From contig JAYVRW010000215.1 of the NCBI GenBank assembly GCA_043775925.1, positions 1 to 18,356 on the forward strand: a stretch of DNA of 18,356 bases. Direction: 5' to 3'. This document shows, piece after piece, positions 7,536 through 13,575 of the stretch (positions within the stretch are counted from its first letter, which is position 1; every line of letters begins with the position of its first letter). This stretch comes from JAFDVL01 sp043775925 (GTDB lineage: Bacteria; Acidobacteriota; Blastocatellia; RBC074). Made by a program: the position numbers and the translations under genes. The notes beneath the pieces were generated by a model. It was not told the origin of the DNA. It was given only the letters and a program-made list of their open reading frames with translations, and searched no databases.

Positions 7536-8408
7536 ATGTCCAAACAAACCACCATCGGCAAAAGCTTTTCGACCACCGGAGTCGGCTTGCATTCCAATTC
7601 CCCCGTCAAGGTCACCGTGCTTCCCGCTCCCGCTTACACGGGCTATCTATTTCGCCGCACCGACCTTAATAATTTTGAAATCCCCGCCGCCCCGCAATTC
7701 GTAGCGCACGTCAGCTATGCGACCACGCTGATGAAATCCGGCGTCATGATCGCGACCGTCGAACACCTGCTCTCCGCGCTCCTCGGATGCGGTGTAGACA
7801 ATGCCATCATCGAAGTTGATTCGCTCGAAGTCCCGATCCTCGACGGCAGCAGCGAGCAATGGATTGAATTAATTGACCAGTCCGAAATTGTCGAGCTTCA
7901 GGCACAGCGCGCTTTTCTAAAAGTTCTGAAAAAAATTGAAGTCTCTGACAGCAATCGAAAAATTTCTATTGAGCCGGCGGACGAATTCCGCATCACCTGC
8001 GAAGTCGAATTCAATCATCCGATGATCGGCAGGCAAACGGGCGAATTGCGGCTCTACAACGATCACAGCAACCATGATCGCTACATCACGGACATTGCTC
8101 CGGCGCGGACATTTGGCTTTGTTCACGAACTGGAAATGTTGCGCAAAAGCGGTCTCTGCCTTGGCGGTTCGCTGGAAAATGCGATAGCCTTAACGCCGGA
8201 TGGGATGCTGAATACGGAGCCGTTGCGCTTTGCCGATGAATTCGTACGACATAAAATCCTCGACATTATCGGCGATTTAGCCTTAGCCGGAATGCCGATT
8301 CTAGGTCACGTTCACGCTGTCCGTTCGGGACACGGATTGCATACCATGTTGCTATCGAATTTATTACGTGACCGCAAAGCCTGGGAAGTTACGCGACCCA
8401 ATGATTAA
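7536..8408 (+). CDS. lpxC: UDP-3-O-acyl-N-acetylglucosamine deacetylase
   Basis: A 290-residue LpxC, the zinc-dependent deacetylase that performs the committed step of lipid A synthesis in the cytoplasm. The start-proximal QTTIGKSFSTTGVGLHS matches the family opening. TVEHLLSAL carries the Glu and first zinc His, and HKILDIIGDL carries the second His and the Asp zinc ligand. GHVHAVRSGHGLH contains the late catalytic His. Length is close to the usual ~300. The ATG at 7536 is preferred because it places the TTGVGLHS motif at the normal distance. The in-frame ATG at 7494 lies inside the right arm of an 18-bp inverted repeat. Neither start has a good SD, so initiation may be weak or controlled. 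The stop overlaps the next gene. Confidence 0.95.
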   Translation: MSKQTTIGKSFSTTGVGLHSNSPVKVTVLPAPAYTGYLFRRTDLNNFEIPAAPQFVAHVSYATTLMKSGVMIATVEHLLSALLGCGVDNAIIEVDSLEVPILDGSSEQWIELIDQSEIVELQAQRAFLKVLKKIEVSDSNRKISIEPADEFRITCEVEFNHPMIGRQTGELRLYNDHSNHDRYITDIAPARTFGFVHELEMLRKSGLCLGGSLENAIALTPDGMLNTEPLRFADEFVRHKILDIIGDLALAGMPILGHVHAVRSGHGLHTMLLSNLLRDRKAWEVTRPND

Positions 8409-8703
8409 GAGTGATATGACCGTAGAAGAGTTCACCGATTCATTAAAATTTGATGTGCCACCGGAAGGCTTGAGCCTCGCCGTCCAAAGTCTCTGGCTTG
8501 ATGGCAAGGGCAACTGGAAATCCGCGCACGACCTCATCAACGATGAAGAAGAACAACTTGATTGTATGTGGGTTCACGCCTATCTACATCGCAAAGAAGG
8601 CGACAATGTCAACGCCGGATACTGGTACAAAAAAGCCGATAAGCCATTCTCAAAAGCGCCACTGGAAATTGAGTGGGAGACCATTCTCATGACCCTGCTC
8701 TAA
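8401..8703 (+). CDS. Conserved hypothetical small protein
   Basis: A 100-residue soluble acidic protein. Residues about 24-75 carry the pattern LWLDGKGNWKSAHDLI...WVHAYLHRKEGDNVNAGYWYKKA. I associate this with a widespread uncharacterised bacterial family with TPR-like helical character. The C-terminus is LEIEWETILMTLL. Its ATG overlaps the lpxC stop codon (ATGATTAA), which suggests translational coupling. An internal ATG at 8416, with a weak AAGAG 4 nt upstream, is an alternative start. A GTG at 8368 is also open but less likely. No catalytic residues are obvious. Its link with lpxC is positional only. Confidence 0.75.
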   Translation: MIKSDMTVEEFTDSLKFDVPPEGLSLAVQSLWLDGKGNWKSAHDLINDEEEQLDCMWVHAYLHRKEGDNVNAGYWYKKADKPFSKAPLEIEWETILMTLL

Positions 8704-8742
8704 TCAACCTGTGGCGCGGGTTCTTTACCCGCAACGCCTCCC

Positions 8743-9363
8743 GTGCGAATAAAATTACAACTATCAGCCACCCAACCCAATTCCCTGCTACCCATCAATT
8801 GCAATCACGCCGTAGCCGCTTTGATCTACGCCACTGTACAGAATTCCTCTGCGACCTTCGCCAAATTCCTGCACGAAAAAGGATTCGTCACCGACGACCG
8901 CACCTTCAAAATGTTCACCTTTTCCCACTTGCAGCCGCGTCACGCCAGACGAATGGGCGACAAATATTTATTGCAAAGCCCCAACCTCGAATTACAAATC
9001 AGTTCCCCGATTGCCGAATTCGTAGAGCATTTCGTGACCGGATTATTTCAATCTGAAACCTTTCGCATTGCGAATACGATGTTCTCACTGCAAGCCGCCG
9101 AGACGCTGGCAGCGCCTGAATTTTCGGAGCAAATGCGCTTTCGGAGCCTGTCCCCCATCACCGAAGCCGTGCGTGATGAACAAGGCAGAATCCGGTATCC
9201 TGATGTCAACGAAGACTGGTCAGCCATCATCCAACGCAACCTCCTGCGCAAATTTCAAATCCTGCACGGACACGCGCCGGAAGACCAAAGAATCCAATGG
9301 GAGTGGGATCAAAACTACCTTGCCGAAGTCGCCGCCAGAGGCCAGAGAGCATCAGCCTTTTAA
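8743..9363 (+). pseudogene. cas6: CRISPR-associated endoribonuclease Cas6, C-terminally truncated
   Basis: A 206-codon ORF from a GTG, with Cas6 landmarks in order: an MRIKLQLSA start, LPINCNHAVAALIY, ATFAKFLHEKGF, FKMFTFSHLQPRH, ISSPIAEFVEHFVTGLF, FRSLSPITEA, and DWSAIIQRNLLRKFQILHG. Cas6 processes CRISPR precursor RNA. Family members are usually about 240-270 residues and end in a glycine-rich loop (GhGxxxxxGFG) needed for RNA binding. That part is absent: the frame stops right after RGQRASAF, where an oppositely oriented response-regulator remnant begins. No SD precedes the GTG. No CRISPR repeats or other cas genes are in the window. Most likely a non-functional relic. The Cas6 assignment itself is strong by pattern but was not checked by search. 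Confidence 0.75.
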
Positions 9364-9441
9364 TGATTCTTCCAGAGTCCACCGAATCAGTGGTTCATCA
9401 TCTACAATTAATATTTTATGGTTGCCCGGATGTTCTTCCAT
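9352..9441 (-). pseudogene. N-terminal remnant of a response regulator (NtrC-like)
   Basis: A 29-codon minus-strand fragment: MEEHPGNHKILIVDDE followed by PLIRWTLEESLKG and a stop. HKILIVDDEP is the first beta strand and acidic Asp pair of a CheY-like receiver domain, and the following LIRWTL is common in NtrC-family regulators. Everything after helix 1, including the phosphoacceptor Asp, is missing. The break coincides within a few bases with the truncation of cas6 on the other strand. Since three sigma-54 promoters follow, the lost protein may have been their activator, but that is inference. Confidence 0.7.
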
Positions 9442-9484
9442 GTCTTTCAACCTGATGAGGAAATCACTGAATGTGCAAGAATTG

Positions 9485-9595
9485 TTCCGCAGGTGAAGAG
9501 AGTCGTAACGCTCTTTTCCCGACACTTTTTTACACATTCATAACAATAACTGCGGAAACTTACTTATTTTGGGATTGGCACTGCGTAAAAATCCC
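9485..9595 (+). promoter_or_regulatory. Candidate activator-binding sites upstream of the usp sigma-54 promoter
   Basis: ACTGCGGAAA (9549-9558) and ACTGCGTAAA (9580-9589) are direct repeats 31 bp apart, close to three helical turns. An inverted copy, TTCCGCAG, lies at 9485-9492. GGGATT (9571-9576) and AATCCC (9590-9595) form an inverted repeat. The sites lie about 30-140 bp upstream of the -24 box, where enhancer-binding proteins usually bind. A related ACTGCGGAGG occurs at 13356-13365 in the ATPase/xfp gap. Confidence 0.3.
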
Positions 9596-9626
9596 CGGAT
9601 AAAAAACATTTTTCAATCAACAGCAC

Positions 9627-9642
9627 TGGCACGAGGCTTGCT
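9627..9642 (+). promoter_or_regulatory. Sigma-54 (-24/-12) promoter of the universal stress protein gene
   Basis: TGGCACGAGGCTTGCT matches the sigma-54 consensus TGGCAC-N5-TTGCW at every defined position, with GG at 9628-9629 and GC at 9640-9641. The expected start is near 9652, which gives a leader of about 200 nt before the ATG at 9853. Confidence 0.85.
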
Positions 9643-9644
9643 TC

Positions 9645-9832
9645 ATCTCAAGGTGCAAAGCCTAAAAGAAACTGATAATTTGGTAGGGTTTGCAACATAT
9701 AAGCGTTGTTCCGCTTGAGGCTTCGCACCTTGAGATTTTTAAGATACTATTGAACTTGTAGCGCGATGGTTTACCTGAACGCTACAACATTACAGTCATC
9801 TGCACTTGGGGGAGTTGCAGATGACTGTTTTT
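9645..9832 (+). promoter_or_regulatory. Structured leader with three stem-loops, or a sigma-54-driven small RNA
   Basis: Three stem-loops follow the sigma-54 promoter. The first is 9645-9662 with 9719-9736 (18 nt, one mismatch, 56-nt loop), followed by ATTTTT. The second is TTGTAGCG 9756-9763 with 9780-9787. The third is 9792-9804 with 9816-9828, a perfect 13-bp stem followed by TTTTT. The third is terminator-like and ends 20 nt before the usp ATG. Either transcription is attenuated or antiterminated here, or a ~180-nt small RNA ends at about 9832. The predicted start at ~9652 falls within the left arm of the first stem. A 25-codon ORF (9766-9843) without an SD runs through the last two stems and could be a leader peptide or chance. 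Confidence 0.6.
9792..9832 (+). terminator. Terminator-like hairpin just ahead of usp
   Basis: A perfect 13-bp stem (9792-9804 with 9816-9828) with an 11-nt loop, directly followed by five T. Its position 20 nt before a start codon is typical of attenuators rather than of gene ends, since no plus-strand gene ends nearby. Confidence 0.75.
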
Positions 9833-9852
9833 ATCAGAACTAAAGTAAATTT

Positions 9853-10719
9853 ATGAAAATCTTACTTGCTTATGATGGATCAGATTGCGCGCGTGCGGCA
9901 GTGGATGATTTGTTACAGGCGGGCTTGCCTGTAACCGCTGAGGTGCGCGTTATCAGTATTACAGAAAGCTGGATGCCTCCGCCTTCAAGCTATGAAGTGA
10001 TGGCTGGGCGCAATCAGGAATCAGAGGCATTGTTACAAGCGCGTGAAGCTGCCGTCGCGATCCGCACCGCGTTTCCGCAATGGGAAGTGACGCCACAAAC
10101 CCAGATGGGTTCGCCGGGTAGCATCCTGCTGGAAATCGCTGACCACTGGAACCCTGACTTAATTGTGGTGGGGTCACATGGACGGACAGCGCTTGGTCGT
10201 TTAATTCTGGGCAGCGTTTCCCAAAAAGTTGTGACGGCGGCGCATTGTTCAGTTCGGGTGGCACGCGGCAAAATATCAGAGCCGGATACACCCGTGCGCC
10301 TGATTGTCGGACTGGACGGATCAGCGGGAGCTGCGGCTGCGGCTGACACTGTAGTGGCACGCAACTGGCCTGTCGGAACCGAAGTCCGCCTCGTTAACGC
10401 TACCTGGGATTTACCCTTAGTGGGAACGGAAGCCGCAGCAGCGGAGTTGGCAGCATGGGTCAGGGAGGCGAAACAACAGCTCGAAGTAAAAATGAATGAG
10501 ACCAAAGAAAAATTACAAGCTCGTGGCTTGCAGGTCTCGATGGTGATTGAGCAACAAGACCCGAAACATCTGCTTTGTGATGAGGCTGAAAAATGGGGCG
10601 CGGATTGTATTTTTGTCGGCGCTCAGGGCATCAGTAAAATTGAACGTTTATTGCTGGGCAGTGTTTCGGCGGCAGTAGCAGCGCGGGCGCATTGCTCGGT
10701 TGAGGTTGTCCGTGTCTAA
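9853..10719 (+). CDS. Tandem universal stress protein (two UspA domains)
   Basis: A 288-residue cytoplasmic protein with two UspA folds, about residues 1-140 and 148-288. Each has the opening strand and Asp (ILLAYDGS; LIVGLDGS). Each also ends with the ATP-binding pattern G-x2-G-x9-G-S (GSHGRTALGRLILGS and GAQGISKIERLLLGS), so both domains should bind nucleotide. Tandem Usps are typical of starvation, hypoxia and energy-stress responses. It lies behind a sigma-54 promoter and a three-hairpin leader. The ATG has no clear SD. The neighbouring ATPase and phosphoketolase also have sigma-54 promoters, so the three probably form one regulon. Confidence 0.93.
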   Translation: MKILLAYDGSDCARAAVDDLLQAGLPVTAEVRVISITESWMPPPSSYEVMAGRNQESEALLQAREAAVAIRTAFPQWEVTPQTQMGSPGSILLEIADHWNPDLIVVGSHGRTALGRLILGSVSQKVVTAAHCSVRVARGKISEPDTPVRLIVGLDGSAGAAAAADTVVARNWPVGTEVRLVNATWDLPLVGTEAAAAELAAWVREAKQQLEVKMNETKEKLQARGLQVSMVIEQQDPKHLLCDEAEKWGADCIFVGAQGISKIERLLLGSVSAAVAARAHCSVEVVRV

Positions 10720-10740
10720 CCTGATGCGGCTGCGTGTACA

Positions 10741-10806
10741 GTACGGCGAGCAGTAGCGAGTTGGTTCCTTCCCCACAGCCGACCAGCTCGCTACTGCTCG
10801 CCGTAC
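10741..10806. repeat. Perfect 20-bp palindromic hairpin between convergent genes
   Basis: The arms 10741-10760 and 10787-10806 are exactly complementary (20 nt). The stem extends to 25 bp (10741-10765 with 10782-10806) if one G-U pair is allowed, with a 16-nt loop. It lies between the convergent usp and ATPase stops. There is no T-run, and the stem is richer in G+C than the surrounding DNA. It could serve as a bidirectional transcription barrier, but it resembles dispersed REP/MITE-like palindromes. Confidence 0.8.
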
Positions 10807-10849
10807 GACACCGGTCACACTCATCCGCAAACTGCTATAAGAAAGCGAT

Positions 10850-13330
10850 TTAATCGAAATGTCCACGATAAAGCCAGCGCTTCATGCCTTCCGCCATCGC
10901 CAGATAAATTACTACCATCACCACAATCGTCAACAGTAGGGACAAGGGCGGAACAACAAAGCCCAGCAATGACGCGAGCGGCGTAAAGGGGAGGACGACA
11001 CCAACCGCGACGCACGTTAAGGTGCTAAACAGCAAAGCGCGACTCGGTCTGCTGCGCCACGGTACGCTTCGGGTGCGGATGACCAGAATCACTAAAGTCT
11101 GTGTCGCCAGTGATTCGATAAACCAGCCTGTGCGAAACAATGCAGCCTGCGCCTGAAAAACCCACAGCAAAATCCCAAAGGTGAGAAAATCAAAGACGGA
11201 ACTCACTAATCCCATCCAGATCATATAACGACGAATTAAAGCAACGCTCCACCGACGCGGCTTTAATAAATAATCATTGTCCACCTGGTCGCCGGGGATC
11301 GTCACCTGAGATAGATCATAAAGCAGATTGTTGAGCAAAATCTGCGGCGGCAACAGCGGCAGAAATGGCAGCAACAGCGAAGCTCCCGCCATACTAAACA
11401 TATTTCCAAAGTTCGATGACGTTCCCATCAGGATATACTTCATGACATTGCCGAAGGTGCGACGCCCTTCCATAATGCCGTCATGAACGACATGCAGAGA
11501 TTTCCGCAGCAGAATTAAATCAGCCGCTTCACGCGCCACATCTACCGCTGAATCAACCGACAATCCAACGTCAGCGACACGTAAACTCGGAGCGTCGTTA
11601 ATCCCATCTCCGAGGTAGCCAACGGCGTGTCCGCCTTTTTGCAAAGCTTCAATGATGTGCCGTTTTTGATCGGGCGAAACCCGCGCAAAAATAGTCAGAC
11701 TCTGTGCCAATTGTGGCAAAGCCTGATCAGAGACTTCTTCAAGTTCTATGCCAGTAATCACACCGCGAATGGTCAAGCCTACTTCATCGCAGATTTTGCG
11801 CGTCACAATTTCGTTATCGCCAGTCAACACTTTGACTTCGACGCCATCGCGTTGGAGCGCTTGCAAAGTAGTCGTCACAGATTTTTTCGGTGGATCAAGA
11901 AATGCCGCAAAACCCATAAATACGAGGTCGCATTCATCCGCAGCGGAGAAATGCGCGTCGCGCTTTTCTACAATTTCGCGGAAGGCGAGGCCGAGCACGC
12001 GATAGCCTTCCCTGCTCAACGAAGTAAAAGTTGTCTTGCATTGCGCCAAAGCCGATTCATCCAGCGGCATCCGCTGCCCGTTTAATTCATACGCCGTACA
12101 AACTTCAAGAATTGATTCGGGCGCGCCTTTGGCAATGAGAGATATTTGATGATCGCCTTCAACGATAACGGAAAGACGGCGACGCTGAAAATCAAAGGGC
12201 AGTTCATCCACCTTCGTATAGAGCGGGAGCGCATCGTGTTCATGGCGCAAAATTGCATCGTCCAGCGGACTGCGCAGTCCGGTCTGATGCGAGGCATTGA
12301 GCAGCGCAAAAAGCAGGACACGCGCATTTTCATTACCGCTGGAATCAACGTGACGAACTAATGTAATAGCGCCTTCGGTGAGCGTACCCGTTTTGTCAGT
12401 GCAGAAAATATCAATGCTGCCGAGGTCTTCCAGCGCCGCCAGCCGTTTGACGATAACGTGTTTTTTCGCCAGCCGGATCGCTCCGTGCGCGAGCGTCACC
12501 GACATAATCATCGGCAATAATCCCGGCGTCAGTCCGACCGCCAGCGCGACTGCAAACAAGAAGGAATCAAGCGCGTTGCGATGAAAGGCAAGGTTGACCA
12601 GAAAGACAAAAAGTACCAGTACGCCAATGACCTTCGTCACAAAGACGCCGAAGCTGCGAGTGCCGCGCTCGAACTCAGTTTCAGGTGGTGTATCCGCCAG
12701 TGTCCGCGCCAGATGGGCAAATTCTGTCCTGGCGCCCGTGCTGGTGATTTCAATTAATGCTTCACCGCCCGTTACATTCGTGCCAAGCCAGACCTGATGC
12801 GTTTTGTCTTCAAGCTTGTCATTGTTCGCTCCCGCCATCTTTTCAACCGGAAAAGATTCTCCGGTGAAAGCTGCCTGATCTACAAAAAAATCTTTGGCAT
12901 GTACTACCCGCGCATCAGCGGGGATTAAATCTCCGACGATCAATTGCACGACATCACCGGGGACGAGTTCACGCGCCGGGATGGTGCGCGAAATGCCTTC
13001 ACGAATCACAGTTGCACGTAGCGCGACTGCCGCACGCAAGGCTGCCGCCGCTTTTCCTGAACGCCGCTCCTGCACGAAATCCAATGTCACACTGAGCAAA
13101 ATAATGAAGGCGATAATACTGGCATTCGTGACTTCACCAGCAAAGGCGGAAACAACACTGGCTGCCAATAAAATCAGTATCAGCGGGTGCGCGAAATGTG
13201 AAAGATAAACAACAATACTGCTGCGTGTGGCGTGGGCAATAATTTCATTGGGGCCAAACTGCGTCATCCGCTGCGTGGCTTCACTGGCAGTCAGACCACG
13301 TGGTGGCTGAAGATTAATAGGTTCATTCAT
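10850..13330 (-). CDS. mgtA: P-type ATPase of the MgtA (P3B) magnesium-transport type
   Basis: An 826-residue inner-membrane P-type ATPase. Motifs in order: ELVPGDVV (~121), TGES (156-159), M4 segment VGLTPGLLPM (~265), phosphorylation site DKTGT (312-316), KVLTGDN, and YLGDGINDAPSLRVADVG. A C-terminal membrane domain begins with LLNNLLYDLSQVTIPGD. The FCTDKTGTLT context, the NASHQTGLRS region and the RTGWFIESLATQTLVI C-terminal segment match the Mg2+-translocating MgtA/MgtB type rather than Ca2+ or heavy-metal pumps. It is about 70 residues shorter than E. coli MgtA, mostly at the N-terminus. The conserved Glu in the TPE-x-LPM ion-site motif is Gly here, so substrate should not be taken for granted. 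AGAGGG lies 6 nt before the ATG, behind a sigma-54 promoter. Confidence 0.88.
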   Translation of the reverse strand: MNEPINLQPPRGLTASEATQRMTQFGPNEIIAHATRSSIVVYLSHFAHPLILILLAASVVSAFAGEVTNASIIAFIILLSVTLDFVQERRSGKAAAALRAAVALRATVIREGISRTIPARELVPGDVVQLIVGDLIPADARVVHAKDFFVDQAAFTGESFPVEKMAGANNDKLEDKTHQVWLGTNVTGGEALIEITSTGARTEFAHLARTLADTPPETEFERGTRSFGVFVTKVIGVLVLFVFLVNLAFHRNALDSFLFAVALAVGLTPGLLPMIMSVTLAHGAIRLAKKHVIVKRLAALEDLGSIDIFCTDKTGTLTEGAITLVRHVDSSGNENARVLLFALLNASHQTGLRSPLDDAILRHEHDALPLYTKVDELPFDFQRRRLSVIVEGDHQISLIAKGAPESILEVCTAYELNGQRMPLDESALAQCKTTFTSLSREGYRVLGLAFREIVEKRDAHFSAADECDLVFMGFAAFLDPPKKSVTTTLQALQRDGVEVKVLTGDNEIVTRKICDEVGLTIRGVITGIELEEVSDQALPQLAQSLTIFARVSPDQKRHIIEALQKGGHAVGYLGDGINDAPSLRVADVGLSVDSAVDVAREAADLILLRKSLHVVHDGIMEGRRTFGNVMKYILMGTSSNFGNMFSMAGASLLLPFLPLLPPQILLNNLLYDLSQVTIPGDQVDNDYLLKPRRWSVALIRRYMIWMGLVSSVFDFLTFGILLWVFQAQAALFRTGWFIESLATQTLVILVIRTRSVPWRSRPSRALLFSTLTCVAVGVVLPFTPLASLLGFVVPPLSLLLTIVVMVVIYLAMAEGMKRWLYRGHFD

Positions 13331-13365
13331 TCAATTCCCTCTGGAGATTTTTACAACTGCGGAGG

Positions 13366-13381
13366 TGCAACTAATGTGCCA
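13366..13381 (-). promoter_or_regulatory. Sigma-54 (-24/-12) promoter of the P-type ATPase gene
   Basis: Read on the minus strand, TGGCACATTAGTTGCA matches TGGCAC-N5-TTGCW exactly. The expected start is near 13354, leaving a leader of about 24 nt that contains the SD. Confidence 0.85.
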
Positions 13382-13509
13382 TTGCGATTACTTCAATTTC
13401 ACCATCCAAGGCAGGCAACACAGCGTAATTTCTCGCTTTGGGTTGAGGATTTTCACCCACTTCACACCTCAATTCTATCCAGCCAGAATAATTGAAAGAC
13501 TTTTCTTTA
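13382..13509. promoter_or_regulatory. Shared control region between divergent sigma-54 promoters
   Basis: These 128 bp separate the two -24 boxes and hold no gene. Three small inverted repeats could bind activators: AGCG/CGCT at about 13422-13437, TGGGT-N11-ACCCA at 13439-13459 and TTGAGG/CCTCAA at 13443-13472. One bound activator could serve both promoters. None of these is a recognised binding-site consensus. Confidence 0.3.
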
Positions 13510-13525
13510 TGGCATGACACTTGCA
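13510..13525 (+). promoter_or_regulatory. Sigma-54 (-24/-12) promoter of the phosphoketolase gene
   Basis: TGGCATGACACTTGCA matches the consensus, with C-to-T only at the last base of TGGCAC. GG and GC spacing is correct. The expected start near 13535 leaves about 40 nt before the ATG at 13576. It rules out the longer reading frame beginning at 13492. Confidence 0.83.
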
Positions 13526-13575
13526 CGTACTCTGTCAGAGATAAATTTGTACAACGTTCAAGAAAGATATTAAAA

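Noticed and set aside
9575..9591. Second sigma-54 site (TTGGCACTGCG) upstream of usp
   Set aside because: A good -24 half, but the -12 position reads AAAAA instead of TTGC.
9679..9696. Sigma-54-like TTGGTAGGGTTTGCAA
   Set aside because: GG-to-GC spacing is two bases too short for sigma-54.
10014..10505. 163-codon minus-strand ORF opposite usp
   Set aside because: Antisense shadow of the tandem Usp gene, low-complexity composition.
11627..12085. 152-codon plus-strand ORF opposite the ATPase gene
   Set aside because: Antisense shadow of a strongly conserved coding region. It has no SD or domain.
13492..13575. 28-codon N-terminal extension of phosphoketolase
   Set aside because: The sigma-54 promoter lies inside it, and the family start fits the Met at 13576.
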